Assembly: GCF_000219625.1 (NCBI RefSeq)
Contig: NC_018202.1
Location: 62,001 to 126,000 of the forward strand
Direction: 5' to 3'
DNA: 64,000 bases
Origin: Zymoseptoria tritici IPO323
Taxonomy: Eukaryota > Ascomycota > Dothideomycetes > Mycosphaerellales > Mycosphaerellaceae
Part shown: positions 23,394 to 36,600 of the stretch, in pieces
How the letters are laid out: every line of letters starts with the position of its first letter
Numbering within the stretch: the stretch's first letter is position 1
The notes under the pieces: model-generated
What the model saw: only the letters and a program-made list of their open reading frames with translations
Told to the model about the DNA's origin: nothing
The model's database searches: none
Made by a program: the position numbers and the translations under genes

Positions 23394-24365
23394 CTAAAAG
23401 GTATTCTATATTAGTTCTACGGAGAACGCCTAATAGGATAGACAAAATGCCGAGGGCTTAAGAATATAATAAATCTTAATTAATCTTAATACCCGGAACC
23501 TCTTCTAGTCCTTAATAAATGCGCTGCCTCGCTAACTCCTTTATACCCTCGACGATCTTGCCTTATTAATTGTCCTAGCTCTCCTAGCTTTTCTTAGCAA
23601 AATCTCCTAAAGGACCGGTCCGATCGATTTCGTACTGTCTAGTCCTCCTCTCCGAGGGGTTGCGATGCTTATGTAGGAACTCACTAGACGGACTTAATCT
23701 CACCGCTGCCGATGCTAGGGCTGAGCTGTAGCAGTAATGGGTCGTAAGAACTTCGTACGTCTAGTGATCTCTCCGTTCAACCTGTTCCGCAAATTCTTAT
23801 ATTTCAGCCGTTGGACAGCGAAGACGGGAACGCATCTTCCAGCATCAAAGCGCAGTACTTCGTGCTCTCGACGAGGGTGTACTTGGTCATCTTGTGGCGC
23901 AACTCTCACGCCCTCGCCGGCAGTATTCCACCTCTTTCATCTCCAAACCTCTCCGGCGTCCAAGTCTCGGATAGGTGGCACGACCACATCGGAGATGGAT
24001 TAGGGGCTCGATCGGTGACTTGGAGGTCTGTGTTGCTGCCGGAGGCGCGCGGACTTGGAGGGCGGGAGTGCGAATGGACTGAAATGTGAAGAATCAGTAG
24101 AGGGAAGAATCAGTGGTGGAAAGGTATAGAAGGTGTCGAAGAAGAAGAAGAAGTGTCATTAGGTTCGAAGGAAACGATGAAGGTCCTCACGCTAGCGTGC
24201 TGTGTTCGGCTGCCGTGGCATTGCCTGAATACGAGTTGATGAATTCATTCGAAAGAACGCCCGGATTTTGACAAGCGCGGCGTACAATGATGTTGTTGAT
24301 ACGTGATATATGATGACACATTCCCCTCTCTCACAATACCGCATATACATAGTCGATCGGAATGC
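23394..24365. other. Transition from RIPed to unique sequence, no gene assigned
   Basis: 23,394-23,560 is TA-rich and RIP-like. A broken plus-strand frame there (NALPR, LLYTLDDLALLIV) faintly recalls the start of a LINE endonuclease, but this is too weak to call. From about 23,650 composition becomes balanced. Short ORFs at 23,737-24,089 have no recognisable content. Confidence 0.4.
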
Positions 24366-26582
24366 TCACATTGCTCCACGCCCCCACACCGACATCGCTT
24401 TGGCAATATCGGCGTTTTCTTGCTTAATGGCCTTCTTCAAAGCCGTCAAGCTTTGGACGACCTTCTTGAGCTTTTCAACAGTACGGTCACTCTGACCCTC
24501 GTGGAGTTGGCATGTCAATACATCCAAACCATACTCTTTGTCGAGCTGAAGGGCAGCATGCATGCGCTCCTTGATTTCGCCAATCTTGCGAGCTTTCTCT
24601 TCGAAATAAGAAAGCGTCTCTCGCAGTGCGTCCACAAGCTCCGTACACATCGATAACCGGTGTTGCCACTCTGGCGAAGCGGCTTCGTACCTCTTGGCGA
24701 GATCGGCAGCAGCTTGCATAACTTGAATGCCAGGGATCACAGTTGCACCATCGGGAACTGGTAGCGAGATATCGAGCTTAGTAGTGAATTCTTCTGCGAG
24801 TTTCAACTCGTTGACGTCGGGTTGTATCGCGATGTAGCAAAGGGAGAATGCGTGTCGCGCAGTGAAAAGGTGTGGCAGCTGCAGTTGAGTCGTTGCATGC
24901 ATACGTCGAATAGCGTGCAGAATAATGAAGATGCCGCAGTTGATAAAGTCGTCCTGGATCGGACGGTCCTGCTGCGCGGCTGCAAGAGTCCACTCTATTG
25001 GGCCGACGTCTTGGTAACCTGGCAAGGTCTTGCAAAACACAAGCAGCTTGGCGCTCCAATTTGTGCTTCTGCGGTCTGGAGTGCGAGCGAGCGGGTCGTA
25101 GAATTCGACTTCTCGTCGCTGACGGTCCACGATCCCCAAACACCAGTGGTATGGTTTATCGTAGATGGGAACGACAAGCAATCTGCTCTTGGCGAAGGAG
25201 TTGCGGCGGGGTTTGTACTCCTTGTCGGACGAGAGTAATCTCCCGACGTAGCCAGAATCCACGATGTGAACATGTGGTGGTGCGAAAAGCTTCAGCAGCT
25301 CATCAACGCCTGTTGTACTCAGCCACTGCTCGGGTCGGAGATGTTCGAGCACGAAATGTGGGTCTGACGAAGGCGTTTGGGAACCAGAGACCTTTGCAGG
25401 TGAAGGTTTCAATTTCTTCATGGTGTTCTCGGGCTGGGGATCCTCGGGATTGTCATCGCGTCCGCGCTTCGCACTGCCAGTCGCTTCAACTAGGGTGGGC
25501 GAATGACCATTCCACGGACCGTCCGAATCGAAGACGGGCGGCGTTTCACGGTCCGAAATAGGCCCCGCGACGGCTCTCCCTTGCTCGGGAGACCGGCTGC
25601 GAGAATATCCGACGGGTGTTTCGGTGGACGATGAGGGCAGTTGTGGGTGGGTAGGTGTAATTCGCGGCGGCGCTCCAGTGGAAAAGGCCACGTCTCCTGC
25701 GCTGACAGCCGCTTCCTTGTGTTTCGCACCTCCATCTTCTGTGCCTCTATCTGCAGCCTCATCTCTCTCGCTTGGCACATCTGTGCGTTGCTCTTCTTCT
25801 GGCACGTTGTCCTCGCTTCGTGAAGCTGCGCCTTCATCTCCAGCCTCATCCCTCTCGCTGTGCACACGTGCGTTTTGCTCTTCTGATACGTCGTCCTCGC
25901 TTTGAAAATCTGTGCCTTGATCATGTGCTCCATTGTCCTCGCTCTGTGACGTGTGCTTATTTTGTACCTTCTCAACCGCTTTTTCGACGTCTTTGCTACT
26001 CCATTCCTTCAGCTTGCGGTCGTGTCGGCCTTTTGATATGCGTATCTTCTTGCATTCCAGTGTGTGTCGGATCACGTCGTCTCGCTTTTCGAGCGGTAGT
26101 TCTTTGCTGGTCTCGGCCAGAATCTTCAGAAATTCTCCAGTTTCAAGGCAATTGTTGAACATTCCTGCCAAGTCGAGCAAGGTCATCTGCCATTGTGTCC
26201 GAAGAGTGTTCAGATAAGACTTTCGGTGTTTGTCGATTTCGAACAATGAGTGAAGCATCTTCTCGCTCTTGTGGTCGTTCTTCGTTCGCTCGTAGATTTG
26301 ACCGATGGTCAGACGGGATTCGTGCCATTGTCCGTATAGTGCCACGGCTTCTGCCATCAGAGCTTTTCTCTTGTCCTGTTGGTCTTTCTCAAGAGTCTCC
26401 ACCGCGTTTCGTTGCTCCTCAGTCGTAGTCTTGATGTTGCCCAGTAACTCATTCAGTTGCGCTTCCTACGCGGTCTCTGATTCGTCTCTGCGCTCCGTGC
26501 CGGTGACGGTGGAGGAGGATGTTGAAGGCCCATGGACGGTGTTGTTCGTGGGACCGGTCGTGGAATCTGGTGGTGTTGTCAT
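24366..26582 (-). pseudogene. Ulp1-like (C48) cysteine peptidase with one in-frame amber codon
   Basis: The minus strand encodes a Ulp1/SENP-type peptidase, the family that removes SUMO or related ubiquitin-like proteins. Counting from the GTG at 26,402 the catalytic residues are visible: His in YHWCLGIVD (419), Asp in EFYDPL (436), Gln (483) and Cys in NCGIF (489). The His-Asp gap of 17 and the Gln-Cys gap of 6 match yeast Ulp1. N-terminal to the peptidase are a coiled-coil-like region, an acidic repeat region (roughly 150-230, SEDxVxEE...SERDEA units) and a Ser/Pro-rich linker; a second coiled coil follows it. The likely start is ATG at 26,582 (MTTPPDSTTG), in the same frame, but a TAG at 26,466-26,468 interrupts after SETA. 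One C-to-T change from CAG would explain it. Without readthrough only an N-terminally shortened protein could be made. Confidence 0.85.
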
Positions 26583-29357
26583 GGTCGACGAACGGAGCTG
26601 CCGCCTCGTACGAACGCCGTCGCCAGCTTCACCTTGACCGCTGAACTGCATCGATGGACGAGATGTGAAGGTGTGGAGGTAACGTCCGCGAAGGTCTGCT
26701 GGTGGATCTGCACCCCAGTGCAAATGGAAGGTGTGAGAGTGAGGTGCAACTGGAAGGTGTGAGAGTGAACTCTGTGGAGCAAAGCGGAGGAAGTTGCCTC
26801 GACGGACGCTAACCTTTTCAAGCCATTTCTGCCTCAGGCATCAAGGCATCAAGGCAGCAGCACGAGCTTCGTCTCAACCGCAAACTCAACGTGGATGGAG
26901 CTCACGGAGTCCATCTGCGAGGGAGGGAAGGCCGTGACACCTACAGCTGCTCGACAACACATCAGTGGTGGCTTGATGAGACAGTCGCGCATGTGATGCG
27001 GTACACTGTATATAAAGTGTACCACATTTGACAGCTCCGCCACAAGAGTGAGGTATAGATACGACAAGAGTGCTGTGTATGTGGAAGAGACTTCCCGAGG
27101 CCGTGTCTTCGCGGGACCAATGCTTGTGAAGAGGAGAGCGGCGAGTGGTATGCGGTGTTCGAGAAGTTGATGTTGATGTTCGTGAGGAGCTGGTGAAAAG
27201 TCAGCTTCGAAAGTCATTATAAACAACATGCGGGAGCTTGCCGAAGGGATGACGCTCCCGATCTATTATGTCGCTCCCCCTCCCTCGTTGCTAAGGAAGG
27301 TGGAAGATGTTAATGTTGTTGTTGTGTTTCTTGTGCGACTGAAGCAAAGGGATGTACTACAACGACGACGGCAATAACGCAATAAGTCATCGGACGCCCG
27401 CACGCATGTGCTGCGCATGTGCTGCGTTCACGGGGCGTAGTGATCACGAAATGAGCCAACTCTCGAATGGCGGGGTGGGCCATGTGAAGGCTTCAACGGC
27501 GAGAAATCGGCCAAGCGGGTGAAATGTATGAGAAGGTAGAGACAAGTGCCAGAGTGGACGGGTGAAGGTCTGGAGCATAGGTTGTGCCGGACAGCGAGAT
27601 CGAGTTGGATTCAGCGCGAAGTCGAAGGACGAAGGCACACGGGGAGACGGTCGGGCTGATTCCGGAGTACGCAATCGACCATCCAGCCCTGATTTGGCTC
27701 TGGCAGGCAGACCCCAAAACTCCTCTGCACATTAGTCTTCCCTGCAACCGCCTTCTTCGCCGCTACCTGCCGATATGTTAGCCACAATCCACCGCATTGA
27801 TCGGAGCCATTGAGCAAGCGCCCAACGAACCTCTTCGAATGCCTGGTCTCTCCTGCTACTGTAGCTGAGCACGTCGGTGATTCTGTTTTCCCGAGCATGA
27901 CTTTGCGCGCAAATGCGGCAGTCCAAGATTCACCGTGGAAGCTGTCAACACGGCCAGTCTGGCTATGCTTCGCCCTGTGCAGTAATCATCAAAGGGACAT
28001 TTGAAGTATGTCTGCGCCGAAGGTGGGTCCGGCGGCGCGCGTGTTGCATGCGAGCCCGTGGGTGTGATGCAAGCGGAGCTGTCTCTGTAATGACGAGATG
28101 AAGGTCTTAGTCGACACCGCAGGGAATATGTCAAGTTGAGGGCGCTGACGACTGGGTCGAGGCCGTAGCGTAACTTGGCCGTTCAGACGTCAAAGCGTAG
28201 ATGTCTTTTGCGGGTATGCTAAGGATCGGAAGAGTCAGGTGTGCAATCGTCAGCGCGACGCGAGTGGTCCATATTATGCAGTATCACCATCGAGGTGCTG
28301 TCCTCACGGTGCCCTCGATTCACAATACGGACACGGATCCTCGGCGACCAGCTGGTGGAATAACATGCGTAATGTCTCTTCATAACGCCCTGTGCTCTTC
28401 CATCGCGACCTCCGTGATCCAGCAGCATTTCCAACAGTCCTCGGCGTACGCAGTGTGTGATCTTGGTTCATCGCCTCACCGCTGATCGTCTCACGCCTTT
28501 GCCTCTCTCTCCTCGGCTGTCTTGCGCTCCCATCAACTGTAAAGCAGCTTTCTGTTCGCCGTCGCGCGCCGGTCGTTCGACCTTCTCCGTATCTTGACAT
28601 TCCTGTGCCGTGCGTTGCTCGGGGTTTGTTGTGTTCGCTGCAATCTTGCCGTGGCTTGGACGTGGATACGGCGACTTTTTGAGGCTGAGTATCTTGTCGT
28701 TGGACGAGAAGTCGCCATGATGCGTCGGTAGATTCGACAAAGGACGGCGCTGTGGATTGGCTTGTTAGTGATGTGATGCTGCCTCGCTATCATCCCGTCT
28801 TGCCGCTTCAGCGCCGGCCACGGGTCGTTCCCATCAAATCCCGACTCCTCCCGATTTTCTTGACGCTGTTGGATGCTTCGTTGTGGTTTTGCCGTTCAAC
28901 TCCGTGGAGGTCCTTGTACCCGCGATCGAGGATCTTGTCGTTGGGAGGTGTTCTGCAGTGACTTTGTCCTGGGCTCGGTGACGTCGTCCGACTGCCTCTT
29001 GCGGGTCTGTCGAGTCAGCTGTTCAGATCGTGCTGCACTTGCTGCGTTATGACTTCCCCGGCCTGCTCCTTGCCTGACTCCGGATTTCTGCATTGCGGCG
29101 ATTTCGTGTAGCATTGGCTACTGCGATGTGCGGTCACTGGCGATGGAAGGTGTGAGGTAGCGATAGGTGAAGCGGCATTAAGGACGAGTGGTCGGTGGCG
29201 TAATGTGGTCGCGAGGATGGGATGGAGTTGTTGACGATGCCGAGGCCAATGACCACGGAGGTGTCAATACTGGTTGAAGAGTCCGGATAGCTCACAATCG
29301 GCTGAGTCTCCTGGTACGGGTGGCTGGAAGGTTCGAGCCGCGACTGCGCAACGCCCC
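26583..29357. other. Gene-poor stretch, nothing assigned
   Basis: About 2.8 kb of balanced composition upstream of the peptidase gene. It has a TATATAAAG element near 27,010 and many short overlapping ORFs in all frames, none with a recognisable domain, consistent codon pattern or splice structure that I could defend. Confidence 0.4.
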
Positions 29358-30109
29358 TTAAAGGTGACGATACGTATAATAGCTCAAAATGTTGCGACGA
29401 TCGAGGTGGTGATGACAGTTCTGCATCATGTGTTGACGTTGTAGGGTGTGAAAGGTTTGGCAAGCCCGGTGGAAGGTTTGGTGCCTGAGGCCGGCTGTCA
29501 AAATCTGGGAGTTTTCTCCCGGATTTTGACACTGCTTCGGAGGCCTGCACGGAGTCGTTCCACCCCACCTACGATCTTCCAAGGGATCTATCAACTGCAC
29601 TGTTCGGTCAATCAGTGCCTCAAGCACTATGCTCCACCAGATCGTTTCGCTGACATCAGTCTCCTCGCCACAGGACGCCGCGAGACGCCTCATCAAGCCT
29701 TCTTGGAGAGGATGAACCCGTACGGTTGGGATTGAGAGCTCGATGTCTCTTACAACTGCCGGCATGGACAGTCCAGTATTAGTACATCCCAGTATTGATA
29801 CATCCCAGCGAAACACTCACTCACTGCCTTTAGCGCCTGGAGATCAACGCTTTGACCTGCCGTGATGCCACAGCCTACATCAGCACGATTGCAAGACTGG
29901 AATGAGACCATGCAGACCTTCACCACAAGAGGACTGGCCATGCCCATAGCACAAGTCACACACCGGCGACATTTTGCTCTTCGGACAATGCGTACCAATG
30001 GAGCAGAAGACCCCTCGATGGCCCAAGATACATGTTGTGGAACTCGGTCAGCGATAAGGAAATCAAGCTTCAGCCTCAACATAATAGCATATGTTCGCAT
30101 CCCTCCCAC
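29358..30109 (-). CDS. Possible spliced gene or remnant, regulator-like, function uncertain
   Basis: Two minus-strand ORFs join across a 65-nt intron (29,756-29,820) with GTGAGT at its start, a perfect TACTAAT branch sequence and GGCAG at its end. Joining 30,109-29,821 to 29,755-29,358 keeps the frame and gives 228 codons. The product has a Cys-rich patch (KCRRCVTCAMG) and then alternating hydrophobic and charged helices (VVRDIELSIPTVRVHPLQE; ALIDRTVQLIDPLEDR). The layout faintly resembles the C-terminal part of fungal C6-type regulators, but no zinc cluster is seen upstream. The start is arbitrary and the last 50 codons look non-coding. This could be a decayed fragment. Confidence 0.35.
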
Positions 30110-33100
30110 TGCATGAGATACGACAAGCGCGCCGTTCGTTCCAGCAGCAAAGCAGAGTCGTACTCAACGCCAGGCTCCGATTTGCAGAAGCGATGGGGAA
30201 GGTGCCAAACGCGGCGGTCAGAGGATCACGCTGCCGTTTTCCGGTTTTTTCATGGCTGGAGAGCGACGCTGCATTCGCCGGTGTCTGATCTCTTGCGTCT
30301 CGTTGGCTGCATCGAACTCTTGATCCACCTCTACCGTACGATTAATGGTCCCTCCTCGATCCAGACTCGCCGATTGAGACCGCAAAATGCTCGCTATTGA
30401 CACGGCGGCAACTCCTTCTGCAAACCAGACAAGCACACCAATTGTGGAACATGGTCAGCCGAATCGACTACGACCGAGAGTTCAAACCGCAGCGACTGCT
30501 CCTACATCGACTTAAGCTCGAGGCTACCAGCTTCCCCAGATACATCTTTATCATCTGTTCACTCCAACGTCGGCGTTCCCTTGACGACGTCGACACGACG
30601 GCGGAATTCCGCTTCAACAACTGGCCCATCCATCCGCATTAGGTGAGCTGCTTGCAACCACGGATGTAGCCGTTGCTCGGCAGTCTCATGACCTCCGCGG
30701 CGCTGATTCGACTTGTGAGATGCGCCAGGCGCACGAGCTCGTTGGCATAAGGAGCATGGGCCATGGAATGCATGCCATAAAATCAATCTGAAGATCGGAC
30801 GATACCTAAGAGCACTGGAACTCTTGATCAGCACTCCCGGCATCGATTCAGGACACATTCGCATTGATTGAGAATGTCAGCCGAGTCTCCCGTATGAAAT
30901 GGCGCGCAGGCATGCAGAAGCGTGCGAAATCGTGCGAAATCGTGCGAAACCGCTCACTCGCAATTTTCGCACGAAAGAGAGATCACCGTCAATTCTCCCG
31001 ATCACCGTCAATGCTGCCCGCGCTGTTGATACTGACCGCGCCATTGATCCACCTCCTTTACAGACGTCTCTCTCTGTCTCTCTCTTTACCTTATAGCGAA
31101 CATCTCTTTCATCTCTTGCTTGCCCATCTTTCCCTTTCGACAAAACTGTATCATCATACAACGTGCACTGACTCTCTCTCCGGACGCGAGGAGACAGTAT
31201 GTCGCTTCCCTATGAGTCGATAACATCCATCGGTTTCTTTCACCTCTCCTCTCCAGAACCCAGTCATTACCCTTCTCTTTGTCCTCCATACAGCACATCA
31301 CCGTCATACCGCCCTACCTTTTCGCCTCTCTTTTCCAATGAGATGAATTTCGCCCTCCCGGAGCCGAGTCGCGGAACAAGACTGTCCAGACGGATTTTCG
31401 AGCAAGTGGCTGAAGGAAAGACCAAGGACGAAGCTGAACAACTCGTGTCATGCGACCGCGGGACCTACCTGCACACCTGCGATCGACGCGATCGACTACG
31501 ATTCTCCCCGAGCGACGCCTTCTGCTGCGATTCTGCCCAGGCCGACCTGCCGCCATCAAGATTTCCGCCTAGGTACCTCTCCTCCCCAGAGACCTACGAC
31601 GGCATGACAAGAGAAGGACTGATAGGCGTGACATGGCATTGCATTATCAACGTCTTAGCGGGTTGCGCACAGCCGAACAACGTCTTTGGCGCAGGATGAG
31701 GGCAACAGGCAACAGGCGATAGGAGCACGGATGAGGTACACTATCATTGCATCGCCATCCGCTTTGCGGGACATGCCATTCGGGCAGGAGGATTCGTTCA
31801 ATTGTGTTCTTCACTCTCTTGCTGGAAGAGCACTCATTATCGGCTGGACACGCAAGGATTTGAAGAAATTGGGCAAGAGGGTGGACGCTGCTTAGGATAG
31901 GAAGGCGTGAGCAGTGCCGTGGGAGTTTGAGTTCACTCGAAGGAGTGGGCAATAAGCGGAAGTGGTAGAATGTCAAGTCGGCTAATCAGATCAAGGTGCT
32001 CAAGCAAACGATCTGGCCACAAGTTCGCCTTCTCTCCATCGCCTGCGTTTCTCTGGTCTTCTGCAAGGTGACTCTCTACCCTTGCTGAAAATGCGGACAT
32101 CGAAAAGCTGAGAAAGTCGCCGTCTACGGTGGTAAGTACTTCACCGCCTTTCCCCGCATCGCCATTTTCACAGCATTCCCGCAGCAGCCTTGAACGATCA
32201 TCGGGAATCCCACCTTGCGGTGCTACCTTCCCGGCGTCAGCAACGACAACCAACCTCGGCGAGATGCGCAAAATGACCGGATCCGCCTCAACCATCGATT
32301 GATTATCTATGGCGCCATCCACCACACAGAGCATCGGGTGATGTCGAAGAAGGCTGGCTTGAAGACATCGACGATCTGGCCAGTGGAATGAGACAACCTT
32401 GGTATCTCGCTTGGTTGAATAAGACCCATTTTGAGCAGAGATGTGTTGTCTACCAGCTACCATCTCATCCGATCTATGCAGATTACACAAGCCTGCCATT
32501 CAGCCAACAGAGCCGTCTTACCGAATAACCTCTATCATGTCGCATGCCGAATCCAGACGACATCATGGACATGGTCTCGCCCGCAGTTATCCCGCTCTTC
32601 AGGCGCTCTTCAAAACCTCGCGCCACGACTCACACTGGTTTGGGCTTGATCTCCACGTGCACAGCCGAGTTGATGTAGTGGCGCGTCTCGTTCGAGGGTC
32701 AAGAACGGCAGGAGCTGCGATACCGGATGCCTCATGGCCTCGCACCTGGGACGGCGCCTCCAACAATTTTGCACGATCTTTCGGCCCGTAGCGGTCTTCG
32801 CTGTATGACAGCTCCTCCTTTGTTAAGAGTGAGTGCATTTGAAGAAGCGAGTGCAACATGCCAACTGCGACGGCCCCCCGCCGGTACCAACGAGTCTGAC
32901 AGTGGCATTTCAGCTCATTTGCCGCCTCCGTTTGATGACACTCGACTCCGCCCCGTCGCCGTCCACCAAGGACTTCGCCCGTTCAAGATTCCGATGTACG
33001 ATGCCGTCCTGTGGTCGGCCGACAAATCGATCCGCCGCTGCAGAAGAAGCTAGGACAAGCTGCCAAGGTCCAACGGTAGCTCGGCATGTGAGTGGAGAGC

Positions 33101-33373
33101 AAACACGGGAGTTGGATACCAGGTCAGTGGAAATGGCATTATGTTGATCATTAAAGAATGGGCATTTTGTGGTCAACAAGAGGACAAGAACTTCAACCTG
33201 CATCTACCGCAGTACCTAGGACTGGAGAATGTCATTCGATCCGGATTCGTCTATTACAGTATCTCCGCCTCTGGAAGTTAGAGCACGGGAATTGTTGTTG
33301 ATCTACCGATTTGGACCTAAGACCGAATGATGAGCGGCAGGAACGACGATGAACTACGAAAGGTATATAGATG
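30110..33373. other. Gene-poor stretch with unconvincing ORFs
   Basis: No recognisable gene. Two ORFs are long enough to mention: 31,199-31,699 plus (166 codons, downstream of a CT-rich promoter-like tract at 31,050-31,150) and 31,933-32,499 minus (188 codons). Neither has a domain, signal peptide or repeat I can identify, and either may be chance. Confidence 0.35.
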
Positions 33374-33670
33374 TCAGACCTCCGCGACGATCTCCCGCGC
33401 GTAGTCCACATTTCGAAGATGCCTCTCGGACAGTCGGTCGAACGTATCTTTGATGGGCGACCTCTGATCGGGATTCTACGCCGCGCACCCGATCAGGAAC
33501 ACCGGAAAGAGCAGAACAGCAAACATCTCCCGCGGAAGATATGGCAAATATTCCAGCGCCGTGTCCACTGCCTTCACCACAGCCGGAAACGGATAGGATG
33601 CGCGAATCGAGCGCACGAGGTAGATCCAGGTAGCCTGACGGTATAGTATAGCTACGATATCTCGGCCCAC
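33374..33670 (-). pseudogene. Fragment of a fungal-specific transcription factor domain, with amber codon
   Basis: A minus-strand frame reads ATWIYLVRSIRASYPFP ... PREMFAVLLFPVFLIGCAA, then TAG at 33,476-33,478, then NPDQRSPIKDTFDRLSERHL and AREIVAEV before a TGA at 33,374-33,376. The pattern of a hydrophobic LLFPVFLIGC helix followed by a charged P-D-R segment and a short terminal helix is characteristic of the C-terminal end of Zn2Cys6 regulators with the fungal-specific transcription factor domain. TAG for CAG restores a continuous reading. No DNA-binding domain was found upstream (to about 34,500), so this is a remnant. Confidence 0.5.
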
Positions 33671-33678
33671 AGAGTGGT

Positions 33679-36600
33679 ATGGTGTGGTCCATCTTCTCCA
33701 CGCGGTGTCAACGGCGGAGCCCTGCTAGAGTACCTTCGAGTCGAGTGCATGTCTTCCATGGACTACGCGCAGAATACATAGCCGTTGTCTGGGATGAGCT
33801 GAATGGATGTGTGTTCACTGGGCAGGAGACTGGAGAAGTGTATCGGAAAGACGCGGGTATACGTGGCAATGATGCTGCGGTCAAGTGGTGTAACATTGCA
33901 AGGTCCGTCGGGTCCGACCATGAATCCGAAGCAGCAAAAACACCGAAGCGCGTTTGGCGCCCACAGCAGCAGCAGCGTCATACAAAGAGGTGGAATGGAT
34001 TTTCACGGCGGATAAAAGCACCCGTCGATTCAGCGGCAAATGAAGCATTCGGTCCTCACCTTTTTCTTCGCAGGGTAAGCAGCTTCTCCAGTACCAAACT
34101 CTCCAAAACATGGCACGGCGGCTCAATGCTCCTGCGGGATCAAGCACGGGATTCCGATCAAGCACCGGATCAAGCTTCGAGAACAACGAAGACTCATGCT
34201 CAGGGCTATTCCCATACTGCTTCGCCGCGGACTTATACAAGGTTACAGCGAGCTCGATTCCGAGAGGAATACGGAATCAACCGTCGACGAGAAACTACCT
34301 CCGGATGAGATCTTCGAGGGTCTGATACACTCGCTGTATGCCGCCCAACTTCCTCAGCCGCAGGACTCCTTGCTCAGCTAGCTGGCCCGAGCATCTCCCG
34401 ACTACGATGATTTGTAGGATCTCCTCGGAACAGGCGTGACCGCCAGCCAAGATCTCGATGCTACGTAGCATTAACATCCGACCCGGTTCACAGCGGAAAC
34501 TTTCAACTCGTTCAATCGTAACGCCCCTTCGACTCGTGCTACTCCCCGCTCTCTAGGCCAAGTTCGCAACCCGGAGAACTGTCCTTCGCGGTCGCCAACC
34601 AACGCATCCGCGCCCAAACAGCCTTGCCCAGAGCGCGACGACGTTCTGCTGCTGTGAGTGCACCAGCGCCGGAAGTCAGCGAGACCTAATCTACGTGCAA
34701 AGTGATGCAGCAGCCCAACTACCCCAGACCTTCTTATGACCCAGCACGTCTTATCGTACCGAGATGTAGCACTTCAACCGTCCAGCTCACCTCTGGCCAA
34801 AGCTACAACATCGGTCGTCTCGATTGACGACGTCAAGCGTCTCGCGCTCGTTCTGCTCCGGTCTATGCGACACAAGTCCTCGACCGGTCCCTCCGACATC
34901 GAATTCTACACCGCATCGCAGGCGGCACAGCGTTGCGCTCAAGGCTGGAGGCGACGGCCATCTCAAGTATTTGTTGCATGTCACGTTTAACATCCATAGA
35001 TTGTTCGACCGCCGGCAGAACGCCAGTCTAAGCAAATCTCGGAGGCCTATGCCTGACCTCCTGGTGGCGAGCCAGCTCGAAACTCCGGACATGTTACTAC
35101 TGTAGACATGATACCATTCGCAGCAACCCACACTGAATTTACTATCCTGGAATTCTCGCCACCTCGACCACTCGAAACCGGACGGAAGTCTCGAAATGAC
35201 AACCGTGCCCACCAGTCGCGGTAGCAGTCCGTCGTCACACCTCACCTCCTCAATACACGCCAACTTCGCAACCTAGTGTCCGATGATGCTTCCACGACAG
35301 ACGCCCATGTCGACACTCTCACTAAAACACCTGACCGCAAGCACAAGTCTATGGAACGAATATCTCCGAGCGCTTGGGTGGGCGGACGGTTCACTCAAGG
35401 TAGTCTGAAAGGCAATCACGAGCGATGTGGCTACATGACAGATCGCTCTTGGCTTGTTTTAGGTGTCACAGTCCAAGGCGTTCACAGCTCTCTCGCCTAA
35501 TAGCAGAATCTCGACCGAGAATGGGCGACCGCCAACTCGCTGCCCCGGTATTCCTTACGAACGGTGACTTTGCTGCGATTGGCGACACTCCTCGCCAAAG
35601 GACTTTGCACATGGCTTCTAGGACTTTGACGAGGACAGACTCCGTATCTTCTGCAAACTATAGGTCTAGGGAACATCACTCGATCCGACTTCGAGTACTA
35701 CATCAATACCATACCTGGCAGCCAGATCCCAGCGGAAGAGCACGCTTCTAAACTGTTCCTTTCGCACGCAATGCTAAGTGGTAAGCGAGCAGGAACAGCA
35801 ACAAACCACGAAAAGTATATGGATGCGAAAGAACAAGGAAGAGCACGTTGGAGCTGGTTTGGGTGTATCAATTCAAGGCGCTCATCAAAGAGGCACCCAT
35901 CAAAAGAAAAGCACGTTGGAAAAGCTAAAGACAAAGAGTGCGCTCTGGATGACGAAGGAGATTACGAGACGGAGCAATGGTATGGACAGATCAACAACAG
36001 CGTGATCATCAACTGGCAAGCTACTTGCGACCTGCGATCTTACCTGCCTTATCGACCGCACCATGATCAATCAATCGAGCCGATGCGGTCGACACATCTC
36101 TCAGCGCTCCAACAAATCATAGCTCAGCGGGAAGAGGTCCTGCTCATTGGATTGGCATTGCGCTTAGTAGGCCGGAGTGAGCTTGTCGAAGAATTGTCGA
36201 GCAAGTCACTGCAGAGCTACAAGACATTGGCAGTGTTGTCGACTGGCGTGCACTCTGCACGGGATCATGTCCATCTTCAAGTGAGCTGTGAACACTCTGA
36301 GCCTGTGGCGAGACTTTTACTGTGGCTACAACGCGCGGGAAAGCATGTGATCGGGTGGATGGGCAGCTCCTACCGCATGCAACCTTGCATCCTTAAGATC
36401 ACTCTCGCCTGGTACCTTGGTTGATACTTCGCAGTGTCGCATTCGTTGTCGCCCTTATCGTCGCCGCTATGTTCCGTCGCACAAATCTCGTCCGTCGAAC
36501 ACCGAATGTCACATCGCTATGGAGACAACAAATTCCGCCGATTCGCCATAACCTCAACCCCGGTTCCGAGAGTCGTTACAGTGGGAGTGATATTGAGTGA

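Noticed and set aside
24822..26217. Plus-strand ORFs opposite the Ulp1-type gene
   Set aside because: They are shadows of the minus-strand coding frame; none has its own domain.
31199..32499. Two ORFs of 166 and 188 codons
   Set aside because: No recognisable domain, splice sites or composition to separate them from chance, so they are mentioned only in the gap entry.
35771..36424. Telomere-linked helicase remnant
   Set aside because: A segment around 36,100 (STHLSALQQIIAQREEVLL) vaguely recalls a helicase entry motif, but no Walker A or DEAD-type motif follows in any frame.
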